From: GWC2-45-19 sp964358085
Lineage (GTDB): Bacteria > Patescibacteriota > Microgenomatia > CAZETR01 > Amesbacteraceae
DNA: 64,000 nt
Assembly (NCBI GenBank): GCA_964358085.1
Contig: CAYHNU010000001.1
Span: 15,655-79,654 of the forward strand
Direction of reading: 5' to 3'
How positions within the stretch are numbered: position 1 is the first letter of the stretch; each line of letters opens with the position of its first letter. Below the pieces are notes generated by a model that saw nothing but the letters and a program-made list of their open reading frames with translations, had not been told where the DNA came from and did no database searches. This document shows positions 8,409 through 17,016 of this stretch, piece after piece. A program made the position numbers and the translations under genes.

Positions 8409-9184
8409 AAAAAATAAAACTCTCCGTAGTTCTGGCCACTCACAACGAGGAGGCCAATATTGTGAGATGTCTTGAGTCGGTCAAAAACATCGCCGACGAG
8501 ATAGTTATCGCTGACGAACAATCTTCGGATAAAACAGTGAAGATTGCCAAAAAATTTGCAGCCAAAGTTATCTCTGTCCCACATAACGATAACTTTCATA
8601 TCACTAAAAATATCGCTATTGCGTCAGCAACAGGGGACTGGATTCTCCAACTGGATGCCGACGAAGTCGTCTCCCCCGAACTGGCCCGGGAAATCCAATC
8701 CCACCTGAAAGGTGGCCGGAAGGACTCCTTTCAGGTGAACGGCTATTGGATGAACAGAAAAAATTGGTTTTTAAATCGGTTCTTAACCAAAGGCGGTCAA
8801 TACCCGGATCCCACTCTCCGCTTCTACCGCCGGGGACTAGGACACCTTCCGGCCGCAAATGTCCACGAACAAGCTACCGTCAATGGACCGGTCGGCCGCC
8901 TCAAGCACGATTTACTTCACTATCACCACACCACCTTTTCTAAATACATGGATGGATTCAACCGCTATTCTTCTTTCGCCGCTTCTCAAATGCAAGCTCG
9001 TCATGAACCCCTTAATCTACTTAATGCACTTAATCACTTAATCCCTCTCCCCCTATTTACTTTTCTGAATATCTATTTCCGTCATCTAGGTATGGTTGAT
9101 GGATATTCCGGATTTGTTTTTGCCCTCTTTTCCGGCCTCACCCATGCCGTTGCCTACATTAAATACTGGCAAAGGTCATTATGA
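8405..9184 (+). CDS. GT2 family glycosyltransferase, WaaE-like
   Basis: A 259-residue inverting GT-A enzyme of the WaaE/KdtX-like branch of GT2, which adds a sugar from a nucleotide donor in the cytoplasm. Motifs: VVLATHNEEANI (8-19), IADEQSSDKT (35-44), LDADE (83-87, metal and nucleotide binding), then NVHEQATV and a hydrophobic C-terminal stretch like that of the GT2 gene at 56004. Start ATG 8405 overlaps the Bro-N stop by 4 bases. A 9/9/8/8-bp repeat (9011-9044) and a short hairpin at 8699-8715 lie inside. Acceptor and sugar are unknown. Confidence 0.85.
   Translation: MKKIKLSVVLATHNEEANIVRCLESVKNIADEIVIADEQSSDKTVKIAKKFAAKVISVPHNDNFHITKNIAIASATGDWILQLDADEVVSPELAREIQSHLKGGRKDSFQVNGYWMNRKNWFLNRFLTKGGQYPDPTLRFYRRGLGHLPAANVHEQATVNGPVGRLKHDLLHYHHTTFSKYMDGFNRYSSFAASQMQARHEPLNLLNALNHLIPLPLFTFLNIYFRHLGMVDGYSGFVFALFSGLTHAVAYIKYWQRSL
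8699..8737. repeat. Short inverted repeats inside GT2 gene
   Basis: The hairpin CCACCT-GAA-AGGTGG (8701-8715) is followed at 8727-8737 by CCTTTCAGGTG, the reverse complement of CACCTGAAAGG at 8702-8712. Nearly the same hairpin occurs at 59041-59059 in a GT4 gene. It is within coding sequence, so not a terminator of this gene. Confidence 0.7.
9011..9044. repeat. Tandem repeat, four units of 9/9/8/8 bp
   Basis: CTTAATCTA, CTTAATGCA, CTTAATCA and CTTAATCC follow each other and encode NLLNALNHLIP before a hydrophobic segment of the GT2 protein at 8405. Confidence 0.7.
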
Positions 9185-10170
9185 TCAAAGTCGGTTTTAT
9201 TACATCTCCCCTGCACGACGCCAATGCTGCCCGCGGCGTCGGCTCCTACACCCGCCGCCTCCTAGAAAGACTCAAAGTTCAAAGTTCAAGGTTCAATATT
9301 GAGATTTTAGAAATTAAAAATGACCATGAACTACAAACTATGAACTATGAACTCGTCCACTACCCATACTTCGACTTATTTCGGCATACCTTGCCAATTT
9401 TTAATAAATCCAAAATTGTAGTCACCCTTCACGATGTGATACCGTTGGAATTTCCTGATCACTACCCCCCCGGTCTCCGCGGCAGGCTTAATCTGCAGTT
9501 GCAAAAATTGGCCCTGGCCAACGTAGAACGTGTCATTACCGTTTCCTATGCTTCAGTACAAGCAATACGAAAGTATCTGCTTGTACCTCACGCTAAACTC
9601 AAACTGGTTTACGAAGCCGCCGACCCCATGTTTAAAAAGATTTCTAAACCCAAAAACAAATATCATCTGCCCAAAAAATTCGTTCTCTACGTCGGAGATG
9701 TGAATTGGAATAAAAATATACCCAATTTAGTTAAAGCTTGTGAACAAATAAATTACCCATTGGTAATAGTGGGTAAACAAGCAACTGAAGTAGAAAAACT
9801 GGACCTAAACCACGCTGAACTGCGGCATTTACAAGGAGTAGATTGGTCGGCCGTTATCCGCTCGGGTTTTGTGGCAGACGAAGATTTGGTACATATCTAC
9901 AATTTGGCCACCGTTTACTGCCAGCCGTCCTTATCCGAAGGCTTTGGCCTGCCTGTCGTGGAAGCCCTGGCCTGCGGCACCCCTGTAGCCTGCAGCAATA
10001 CTTCATCCTTGCCGGAAATAGCGGAGGATAACGCCACATATTTCAATCCCTATGACGTCGATGATATGTCCCAAGCTATAATTAACGCTAAGCCTCCACA
10101 AAGCAAGCCAATGTTTTCATGGGAGGAAACTGCCAAATTGACTCTGATGGTTTATCGGGAAATATTATGA
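9181..10170 (+). CDS. GT4 family glycosyltransferase
   Basis: A 329-residue GT-B retaining glycosyltransferase. N-terminal Rossmann-like half with GVGSYTRRLL (19-28) and VVTLHDVIP (80-88). C-terminal half with FVLYVGDVNWNKNI (167-180) and the EX7E motif EGFGLPVVE (Glu253 to Glu261), then ACGTPVACSNTSSLPE. The SNTSSLPE ending is shared with the GT4 gene at 57934, so these look like relatives at opposite ends of the window. Two heptamer repeats (9274-9294, 9326-9353) expand the loop at residues 31-59. It overlaps its neighbours by 4 bases on both sides. Confidence 0.9.
   Translation: MIKVGFITSPLHDANAARGVGSYTRRLLERLKVQSSRFNIEILEIKNDHELQTMNYELVHYPYFDLFRHTLPIFNKSKIVVTLHDVIPLEFPDHYPPGLRGRLNLQLQKLALANVERVITVSYASVQAIRKYLLVPHAKLKLVYEAADPMFKKISKPKNKYHLPKKFVLYVGDVNWNKNIPNLVKACEQINYPLVIVGKQATEVEKLDLNHAELRHLQGVDWSAVIRSGFVADEDLVHIYNLATVYCQPSLSEGFGLPVVEALACGTPVACSNTSSLPEIAEDNATYFNPYDVDDMSQAIINAKPPQSKPMFSWEETAKLTLMVYREIL
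9274..9294. repeat. Heptanucleotide tandem repeat, AAAGTTC family, 3 x 7 bp
   Basis: AAAGTTC, AAAGTTC, AAGGTTC encode KVQSSRF. A related element in the minus-strand GT2 gene at 54314 gives QSSRS in the same frame. Confidence 0.85.
9326..9353. repeat. Heptanucleotide tandem repeat, GAACTAT family, 4 x 7 bp
   Basis: ATGAACT, ACAAACT, ATGAACT, ATGAACT encode HELQTMNYEL, matching the ELRTMNHEL peptide of the repeat at 56223 in frame and sequence type. Confidence 0.9.
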
Positions 10171-11279
10171 AGTTTACAGCAATTCTAAAATATTTTGTCC
10201 TCTGGCAGGCGGCAATAATCATTATGGCCATTGCCGCCCAATATTCTTCCCTGCCTTTGCGGGAGACGTATTTAGGCAGCGGTACCCAAGGGTATATGGA
10301 GAAACCTTGGTTCTACTCCCGGGAGAACTTCGACGGAATGCACTACACGTACATCGCCCGCCGGGGCTATGGCTACTCCCAACAGGCCTTCTTCCCCCTT
10401 TATCCGGCCATCATGCGCCGCATCATGACTTTGCCGATTCTCAACAACGCTGTTCTTGCTGGGATCCTAGTCTCGGTAGTATCTTTCTTAGCCGGACTAT
10501 ACCTTTTTACCAAGCTCGCTCTATTAGATTACTCTCCTACAGTGATCAAGTGGACTGTTTTAGCACTTTTGTTTTTTCCCACCAGTTTCTTCTTCACCTC
10601 CATTTATACCGAAGGTCTGTTCTTTTTCCTGACCATCGCCGCCTTTTACTCCGCCCGCACCCGCCGCTGGTTGCTGGCAGGCATATTTGGGGCCTTGGCC
10701 AGCTACACCCGCTTCATCGGCATTTTTCTCCTTCCCGCACTTCTTATCGAATGGTGGCAGCAGGGCCGCCGCTTTAGGCACTTCTTGCCTCTTCTTTTGA
10801 TTCCACTTGGCCTGGGAATTTACATGAATTATCTAAATAAGACAGTAGGGGATCCGTTGGCCTTTTTCCACGTCCAGGTCAATTTTGCCCAGTTAAGAAG
10901 CGAGAAACTGATTCTCCTCTACCAAGTCTTCTGGCGTTACGTAAAAATGCTCTTTACCGTTAACCGGTCTGACCCCCTGTATTTGACCATTATCCTGGAA
11001 CTTGTCACCGGAGTAGCCTTTCTAGCCACCACTGTCTACTCTTTCATCAAGCACCGTCTATCCTACGCCGTCTTCAACTTCCTAGCCTACCTCACTCCCA
11101 CTCTTACCGGTAGCTTCACATCTTTGCCCCGTTACGTCCTCCTCTGTTTCCCGTCGTTCTTGCTTATCGGCGAATTATCGTCCCGCTCTCCCTTGGCTCG
11201 CAAGATCATTTTCGGCACCTTCGCCCTGGCCTTCATTATTTTTCTCTCCCTCTTCGCCCGGGGATATTGGGTATCATAA
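10167..11279 (+). CDS. PIG-V-like mannosyltransferase (GT-C)
   Basis: A 370-residue multi-spanning protein resembling the PIG-V family (Mannosyl_trans2, PF04188), whose eukaryotic member adds the second mannose of GPI anchors from dolichol-phosphate mannose. The family signature is visible as NFDGMHYTYIARRGY (54-68), with the likely catalytic Asp56, and FFPLYP (75-80). About eight to ten hydrophobic segments follow. I start it at ATG 10167 (overlapping the upstream TGA as ATGA) rather than 10119, because the extra 16 residues are polar and fully overlap the upstream gene. It is the last gene of the GC-rich left operon; base composition drops sharply after it. Confidence 0.8.
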   Translation: MKFTAILKYFVLWQAAIIIMAIAAQYSSLPLRETYLGSGTQGYMEKPWFYSRENFDGMHYTYIARRGYGYSQQAFFPLYPAIMRRIMTLPILNNAVLAGILVSVVSFLAGLYLFTKLALLDYSPTVIKWTVLALLFFPTSFFFTSIYTEGLFFFLTIAAFYSARTRRWLLAGIFGALASYTRFIGIFLLPALLIEWWQQGRRFRHFLPLLLIPLGLGIYMNYLNKTVGDPLAFFHVQVNFAQLRSEKLILLYQVFWRYVKMLFTVNRSDPLYLTIILELVTGVAFLATTVYSFIKHRLSYAVFNFLAYLTPTLTGSFTSLPRYVLLCFPSFLLIGELSSRSPLARKIIFGTFALAFIIFLSLFARGYWVS

Positions 11280-12023
11280 ATGAATACAGCTGATTTATCG
11301 GTGGTCATGCCGGTATATAAACAAGAAAATAAAGTGGTGCTGTATCTTAAAAATTTGGATAAAATTTTGGCAGAATTAAACATAAACTATGAAATTATTT
11401 GTGTAGTTGATGGTTTTTTAGATAATACTTTTAAAAATGCAAAAAAATACATTAATAAAAGAATTAAAGTAATTGGTTATGAGAAAAACCAGGGTAAAGG
11501 TAACGCGGTTAGATTTGGAATGTCACACGCGAAAGGAAAGATAATAGGTTTTGTAGACGGAGGATTTGACCTTAAATATACATCGATTCCCTTAGCTTTG
11601 AAACACATGAAGTGGTATGACGCGGATATTATTATTGGGTCCAAACGCCATCCAGCATCCAAAGTAGCATATCCCTGGCAAAGGCGAATTTTGTCCTGGG
11701 GATATCAGATAGGAGTGAGGTTGTTATTTGGAATTAATATCCGGGATTCACAAGTAGGCATTAAGTTTTTTAAACGCGAAGTGATAAAAAAAATAATGCC
11801 TAAACTTTTGATAAAGGAGTTTGCTTTTGATATCGAAATGTTAGCGGTTGCCAACAGAATGGGCTTTTCCCGGATTTATGAATTTCCTATTGAATTGGAA
11901 TTAGAATTTGGCACATCTTCAATTGCATCAATTGGTTTTTTTAAAACTGTTTGGAACATGCTGTGGGACACCTTGGCCGTCTTTTACCGTCTGGAAATCC
12001 GGCACTACTACGACGATGTGTAA
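11280..12023 (+). CDS. GT2 family, DPM1/polyprenyl-phosphate glycosyltransferase-like
   Basis: A 247-residue GT2 protein closest to dolichyl/polyprenyl-phosphate sugar synthases, which load sugars for GT-C enzymes. VVMPVYKQENKV (8-19), VVDGFLDNT (42-50) at the place of the usual NDGSTDxT, NQGKGNAVRFGM (70-81), then FVDGGFDLKY (91-100) where most members have DAD; here the central site reads Asp93-Gly-Gly. A further family feature is the RDSQVGIKFF-like block. The gene starts directly after the upstream stop and is the first AT-rich gene of the window. No trailing membrane helices are seen. The departures at the two acidic motifs make catalysis uncertain. Confidence 0.75.
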   Translation: MNTADLSVVMPVYKQENKVVLYLKNLDKILAELNINYEIICVVDGFLDNTFKNAKKYINKRIKVIGYEKNQGKGNAVRFGMSHAKGKIIGFVDGGFDLKYTSIPLALKHMKWYDADIIIGSKRHPASKVAYPWQRRILSWGYQIGVRLLFGINIRDSQVGIKFFKREVIKKIMPKLLIKEFAFDIEMLAVANRMGFSRIYEFPIELELEFGTSSIASIGFFKTVWNMLWDTLAVFYRLEIRHYYDDV

Positions 12024-13773
12024 TTTTTTAGTAGCGGCCATACTATTTTTTATTTTGGTTCCCGGCGTATATGCTTCGGAGGAATTTATAAATATTGTCA
12101 ATCCGGTGCGGACTTCTACTTATAACTCCAATCCAGCAGCCAGCCTGCGGGCCCAGTACAGCATAATTTCCCAATACCGGTTAGCAGCAACTTGGTTATT
12201 GACCTACGATGTATTAGGCCGACCGGAAATGGTCACCGAATTTAAAAAATTCTCGCCCAATCAAGAACTCGGTATTTTCTTAGAGATTGCTCCTGGATTT
12301 GCTAAAGCTGCGGGAGTTGAGTATCACAATACCGGTTCTTGGCATTTTGCCAACGCAGTATTTTTATCCGGTTACACACAAGAAGAAAGAATCAAGTTCA
12401 TGGATACGGTATTTGCCAAGTTTAAAGAACAATTTGGTTACTACCCAGTTTCCGTCGGGTCCTGGTGGACGGATAGTTATTCCCTAAGTTACATGAGACA
12501 AAAATACGGTATTATTGCCAATCTGGGGGTTGCCGACCAGTACTCGACTGATAATTATCAGGTGTGGGGGACTTATTGGTCCACCCCCTATTATCCCAGC
12601 AAACTTCACGCCGGTATTCCGGCGGCCAGCCCGGACAATAAAATAGGAGTAGTCACTCTCCAATGGGCTCCCCGCGAGCCTCGGCGGGGGTATTACAGCA
12701 GTCTATATAGTACCCAAGATTATTTCACCACTCCAAAGCTTGATGTCAATTATTTCTCCCAGCTGATCGATATATTTTCTCAAGTCACAGTTGGTTTAGA
12801 AAGCGATTTCACCCCCGATGTTTATGGGGGTGAATATGCCAAACAAATGCAGATTGTGACTCAAAAAAGCGCAACCAAGGTGACCATGAAAAACTTTGCC
12901 GAATGGTACACAGATAAATTTCCCGGGATATCACCAGAACAAAAGATCGAATCGGACGGTATGGTCTGGTATCAATCACCTTTTTACAGGTTGGGCATAG
13001 ACAAAACAAACAGCAAAATCATTGATTTCAGAATTTATCCCGCGGATTATAGAGAGCCTTATTATTTATGGCCAAATAGAGAAAAAGATTTGCGCATAAA
13101 TATTCCCTCTTTGATTGATTCCATCCAAAACCCTTCAGAAATTTGGAATATCACAGACCTAAATATCAAGACTATGCCAAAATATTTTGAATCCGCAAAT
13201 AAACCTCCCCAAAGATTTTTCAAATCAAACTTTATTTTGGTAAAGAAATCAGGCAATACTTGGCGCGTAGAGATAAGTAACAACTTTAAAGACGGAGAGA
13301 TATTTAGCGATTGGAGTCTGGAAACGAAACACTTATTCAAATCCTCTAAAAATCTCATCAAAACAATGATTTCTTTTGACTGGAATAAATTCAAAAAAGA
13401 AAAATACTGGATTTCTCCGGAGGAACTAATAGCTTTGGAAAAATTTAGATTAATGCCAAAAGGCAAGGTATTAGTTTACGACCACGAGTGTCTGCAATGT
13501 GAATATTTCGGAAAATATCGCCCGGCAGCATTTGCCAATTCTCGGAAATACGTAAGCAGATTTTCCCAAAAAACAATAATTTATAATTACTCTGTGTTTA
13601 AAGCCAAAGATAGACCCACAGCTAAAAAGCAATTACAAAAAACTGGGGCTAAATACGTTTACTTAGTTAAGTATAATCAATATCAGGAATCGTTACCATT
13701 TTCACCGGGGGATTTGGGAGTTGAGAAGATATTCGAAAATGCCAATGTACAAATATGGATCAAAAAGATATAA
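12016..13773 (+). CDS. Secreted protein, possible deacetylase/glycosidase-like barrel
   Basis: A 585-residue protein starting at ATG 12016 (8-base overlap with the upstream gene). This start gives a clean signal peptide, MCNFLVAAILFFILVPGVYA, followed by SEE. The next 250 residues alternate strands and helices with Trp/Tyr-rich blocks (WLLTYDVLG, GIFLEIAPG, VSVGSWWTDSYS, YSTDNYQVWGTYW), reminiscent of polysaccharide-deacetylase or GH57-type barrels, but I do not see a clear metal triad or catalytic pair. The C-terminal part is Lys-rich and hydrophilic with no helix. It is probably outside the cell and may trim or bind the glycan made by this locus. Function not recognised with confidence. Confidence 0.6.
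   Translation: MCNFLVAAILFFILVPGVYASEEFINIVNPVRTSTYNSNPAASLRAQYSIISQYRLAATWLLTYDVLGRPEMVTEFKKFSPNQELGIFLEIAPGFAKAAGVEYHNTGSWHFANAVFLSGYTQEERIKFMDTVFAKFKEQFGYYPVSVGSWWTDSYSLSYMRQKYGIIANLGVADQYSTDNYQVWGTYWSTPYYPSKLHAGIPAASPDNKIGVVTLQWAPREPRRGYYSSLYSTQDYFTTPKLDVNYFSQLIDIFSQVTVGLESDFTPDVYGGEYAKQMQIVTQKSATKVTMKNFAEWYTDKFPGISPEQKIESDGMVWYQSPFYRLGIDKTNSKIIDFRIYPADYREPYYLWPNREKDLRINIPSLIDSIQNPSEIWNITDLNIKTMPKYFESANKPPQRFFKSNFILVKKSGNTWRVEISNNFKDGEIFSDWSLETKHLFKSSKNLIKTMISFDWNKFKKEKYWISPEELIALEKFRLMPKGKVLVYDHECLQCEYFGKYRPAAFANSRKYVSRFSQKTIIYNYSVFKAKDRPTAKKQLQKTGAKYVYLVKYNQYQESLPFSPGDLGVEKIFENANVQIWIKKI
12808..12834. repeat. Perfect 9-bp inverted repeat inside CDS
   Basis: TTCACCCCC (12808-12816) and GGGGGTGAA (12826-12834) form a stem with a 9-base loop inside the secreted protein gene. 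It is similar in style to the CACC...GGTG hairpins at 8699, 59041 and 62633. Confidence 0.6.
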
Positions 13774-14777
13774 ATTTTCCCGGAGTTAGCATCATTATTC
13801 CGGTTTTAAATAACGAACGTACTATCAAAAAGTGCTTGGAAGGTATTACGCTTCAAGATTATCCTAAAAACAAAGTCGAGGTCCTGATTCTTGATGGGGG
13901 AAGCACTGACAAAACCATAGCAATCGCAAAATCTTTTAGAAGCATAAACCTCCACATTGTAAAGGGTGGTTATCGCAACAATATGGAGGCCAGGAGATCT
14001 ATAGGCTTCCGAAAAGCAAAGTACAATTTAGTATTGGTTTTGGATTCGGACAATTACTTATACAGTTCAGATAGTCTTCGAAAGTTAGTCAAGCCCATGC
14101 TCGGCGAGGATCATCTGATTGGGTCATTCACTCTTCACTACCACTATGATTCCCAATTGCCGTTTTTTACTAGATATATATCTTTATTTGGCAACCATGA
14201 TCCCGTTGCCTATTATCTACACAAAGCTGATCGGCAAAAAATTACTCAAAAAACTTGGCCACACAAAAACCAAATTGTGTCTACAAAACCGGAATGGACT
14301 GTCGTCCAATTTAATAAACAAAATTTCCCAACCCTCGGCAGCAACGGGTTTCTCATAAACAAGAAATATCTGCGCTTAAAAAATCTTAAACCGGAGAATT
14401 TTTTACATACTGATATTCTCTATGATCTTCTCGATAGGGGGTTAAATAAATATGCGGTGGTTGATGCTCAAGTTGTTCACGATAGCAGTTCCAGCATTAA
14501 ACGACATTTAGAAAAAAGGTATGAATATATGCAACTTCACCATATTTCTCTGGCTAAAATAAGGCGCTATAAAGTCTTCGATTCCAACTCGCCTCAGGAT
14601 CGTTTCCATCTTACCAAATTTATTTTTTATACCATTACTATTGTCAAGCCTCTCCATGAATCAATCGAGGGATTCTTCAAAAAACCCGACCTCGCCTGGT
14701 TTATTCACCCCTTTTTGTGCTGGGCATTTTTAATCACTTATTCATTTGCAGTAGTCAATCCTCACAAAAAAAGATGA
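13755..14777 (+). CDS. GT2 family glycosyltransferase
   Basis: A 340-residue GT2 enzyme. VSIIIPVLNNERTI (11-24), ILDGGSTDKT (45-54), LDSDN (96-100) as the DxD site, then a long C-terminal part with NSPQDRFH and a hydrophobic tail near WFIHPFLCWAFLITYSFAV that may anchor it. It shares this layout with the minus-strand GT2 at 28571 (FDxNSPxD block then hydrophobic tail), so the two are paralogs. Start ATG 13755 overlaps the upstream gene by 19 bases; the 3' end overlaps the next gene as ATGA. Confidence 0.85.
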   Translation: MDQKDINFPGVSIIIPVLNNERTIKKCLEGITLQDYPKNKVEVLILDGGSTDKTIAIAKSFRSINLHIVKGGYRNNMEARRSIGFRKAKYNLVLVLDSDNYLYSSDSLRKLVKPMLGEDHLIGSFTLHYHYDSQLPFFTRYISLFGNHDPVAYYLHKADRQKITQKTWPHKNQIVSTKPEWTVVQFNKQNFPTLGSNGFLINKKYLRLKNLKPENFLHTDILYDLLDRGLNKYAVVDAQVVHDSSSSIKRHLEKRYEYMQLHHISLAKIRRYKVFDSNSPQDRFHLTKFIFYTITIVKPLHESIEGFFKKPDLAWFIHPFLCWAFLITYSFAVVNPHKKR

Positions 14778-15889
14778 ACATATTAATTCTGAATTGGAAG
14801 GACCTTAAGCATCCACAAGTAGGGGGAGCTGAAATCATAGTTTACGAATTGGCAAAGAGGCTGGTATCGATGGGACATGAAGTAACATGGTTTTGTAGAA
14901 TCTTCAAGTATGGAAAGCCAGAAGAAATCATCAACGGAATTAAAGTTGTAAGAAGAGGTAATTTAATAACCATGTATCTTCACGCGCCGGTATACTATTG
15001 GAAACTTCAGAAAAAACCAGACGTGGTAGTAGACATATCTAATACCATATATTGGCAAACCCCTTTATGGGCTTGGAAATCCGAAAAAATTGCTTATCTT
15101 AATCAATTGGCACAAGAAGTTTTTTATTACGAGTATCCAATCTTGATATCTCGATTTGGTAAGTTAATAGAAAAACTTCAGTATTTAGTATATTTAAATA
15201 CAAAGTTTGTTTGTTACGCCCAGAGTACAAAAACAGACTTGATATCAATGGGAATAAACAATTCCAAAATAAGCGTATTCTCATTGGGAGTTGATCACGA
15301 TAGATACTTTCCCGGTAAAAAGTCAAAAACTCCATTATTTATATGCGTTAACCGACTGGTGAAGATGAAAAGAACCGATTTGGCTATCAGAGCTATGGGT
15401 GAAGTTTGTAAAAACTTTCCCAAAGCCAGATTAGTAATCGTAGGATATGGTTACGATAGAATAAGGCTTGAGAAATTAAGAGACAGTTTAGGTCTGGAAG
15501 ACTCAGTGAGATTTGCGGATGAAAACATTTTGTTTTTCACCAAAAACTCAAACGACAAAAAAGTTTCACTTATGCAACAAGCTTGGGCATTAGTTTTTCC
15601 TTCAGTCAAAGAGGGATGGGGGATGACAGTTACTGAAAGTGCTGCCTGTGGGACTCCGTCTATTGTAACCGACGTGACAGGCCTTAGAAATTCTGTACTT
15701 AAAAATGAAACAGGTTTGGTGGTATCCGCCAATCCAACAGTGGAAGAACTTTCGGAAGCTATGGAAAATATACTCTCTGATTCTAACTTAAGAAACCGGC
15801 TATCGAAAAACGCACTAAAATACGCACAGAAATTTACTTGGGACAAAAGTTGTCAGCAATTCCAAAAAATCATCACCCACACATCATGA
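14774..15889 (+). CDS. GT4 family glycosyltransferase
   Basis: A 371-residue GT-B enzyme. N-terminal NWKDLKHPQVGGAE (7-20), middle FICVNRLVKMKRTD (189-202), EX7E motif EGWGMTVTE (Glu280 to Glu288), then ACGTPSIVTDVTGLRN. I start it at ATG 14774 (ATGA overlap), because the upstream extension to 14717 is not conserved in the next two paralogs, which begin MNILMLSW. It is the first of three consecutive GT4 genes of the GGAE subtype. Confidence 0.9.
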   Translation: MNILILNWKDLKHPQVGGAEIIVYELAKRLVSMGHEVTWFCRIFKYGKPEEIINGIKVVRRGNLITMYLHAPVYYWKLQKKPDVVVDISNTIYWQTPLWAWKSEKIAYLNQLAQEVFYYEYPILISRFGKLIEKLQYLVYLNTKFVCYAQSTKTDLISMGINNSKISVFSLGVDHDRYFPGKKSKTPLFICVNRLVKMKRTDLAIRAMGEVCKNFPKARLVIVGYGYDRIRLEKLRDSLGLEDSVRFADENILFFTKNSNDKKVSLMQQAWALVFPSVKEGWGMTVTESAACGTPSIVTDVTGLRNSVLKNETGLVVSANPTVEELSEAMENILSDSNLRNRLSKNALKYAQKFTWDKSCQQFQKIITHTS

Positions 15890-17016
15890 ATATCTTAATG
15901 CTTTCCTGGAGAGGACCAGGTCATCCCAACTCCGGTGGTGCAGAAATAAACACGCTTGAAAATGTCACTGCATGGACCAATGCCGGACACAGCGTTACCT
16001 GGTTCACCTCGACCTTTCCGGGGGCAATCCCTTTCGAAGTTGTTAATAAAGTGAAAATTGTTAGACGCGGATCCCAAAATTTTAAAGTTAATTTAGCAGC
16101 ATTTACTTGGTACCTCTCTGGATCCCATGAGAAATTTGACATCGTCGTTGATCAATTCCATGGATTACCCTTCTTTACTCCTCTGTACGTTAAGGTTCCT
16201 AAACTTGCATTTATTCATGAAGTAGCCCGTGAGGTTTGGTGGTTAAACCCCTGGCCTAAACCGTTTAACCTCATTCCAGCTATAGTCGGCAGCTTTCTTG
16301 AGCCGTGGATATTTCGCATTCTTTACAAAAAGATTCCTTTTATGACAGTATCTAATTCAACCAAAGAAGATTTAATTAAATACGGAATTCCTGAAAAAAA
16401 CATATCGGTATTTCTTAGCGGAGTTAATCTTTCTATTCCGTCTCCTTTACCAACCAAAAACAAGGTTCCAACGATTGTATTTTTAGGAGCATTATCTAAA
16501 GACAAGGGAATTGAAGACGCGTTACTCACCTTTTCTTTTATTAGTAAACTCCGTCCATCTTGGAAATTCTGGGTGATAGGTAAGGGGGAAACTAACTATC
16601 AACTCTATTTAGACACTCTTTGTCAGAAACTGCAGGTAGACAAAAAGGTCAAGTTTTTGGGCCCGGTATATTCATTGAAGAAATTTAAGCTACTGTCACG
16701 GTCGCACATTTTGATTAATCCTTCGATCCGTGAGGGCTGGGGCCTGGTCAATATTGAAGCCAACGCCGTAGGAACTCCGGTAGTAGGATACTATGTTCCG
16801 GGTACTAAGGATTCAGTTCGTCATCAAGTTACCGGTCTCCTCTGTCCTCCACATCATCCGGAATTGCTGGCCAGAAATGCGATTCGGTTGATTGAAGACA
16901 AAAAATTATATAAACGACTTGTCTCCAATTCTCTGCGCTGGAGTAAACAATTTTCTTGGGACAAGTTTACTAAACAAAGCTTAACTCTTATTGAAAACCT
17001 AGCGGGCAAGAAATGA
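15886..17016 (+). CDS. GT4 family glycosyltransferase
   Basis: A 376-residue GT-B enzyme. SWRGPGHPNSGGAE (7-20), FIHEVAREVWW (109-119), TIVFLGALSKDKGIED (196-211), EX7E motif EGWGLVNIE (Glu283 to Glu291) and VGTPVVGYYVPG. Start ATG 15886 is chosen for the ATGA overlap and for agreement with the next gene. The following gene is almost the same length and clearly a tandem duplicate that has diverged. Confidence 0.9.
   Translation: MNILMLSWRGPGHPNSGGAEINTLENVTAWTNAGHSVTWFTSTFPGAIPFEVVNKVKIVRRGSQNFKVNLAAFTWYLSGSHEKFDIVVDQFHGLPFFTPLYVKVPKLAFIHEVAREVWWLNPWPKPFNLIPAIVGSFLEPWIFRILYKKIPFMTVSNSTKEDLIKYGIPEKNISVFLSGVNLSIPSPLPTKNKVPTIVFLGALSKDKGIEDALLTFSFISKLRPSWKFWVIGKGETNYQLYLDTLCQKLQVDKKVKFLGPVYSLKKFKLLSRSHILINPSIREGWGLVNIEANAVGTPVVGYYVPGTKDSVRHQVTGLLCPPHHPELLARNAIRLIEDKKLYKRLVSNSLRWSKQFSWDKFTKQSLTLIENLAGKK

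Noticed and set aside
8144..8599. Open frame of 151 codons on the minus strand
   Set aside because: It covers the ends of the Bro-N and GT2 genes, both well supported, and has no recognisable domain.
2315..9353. CRISPR array as explanation for the short repeats
   Set aside because: The units are 7-16 bases, directly joined with no spacers, and lie inside genes. No cas genes are present.
10307..10777. Open frame of 156 codons on the plus strand in another frame
   Set aside because: It lies inside the PIG-V-like gene, and its His/Pro/Leu-rich translation is typical of an off-frame reading of a membrane protein gene.
12808..12834. Rho-independent terminator
   Set aside because: The stem is inside the secreted protein gene and is not followed by a T-run.
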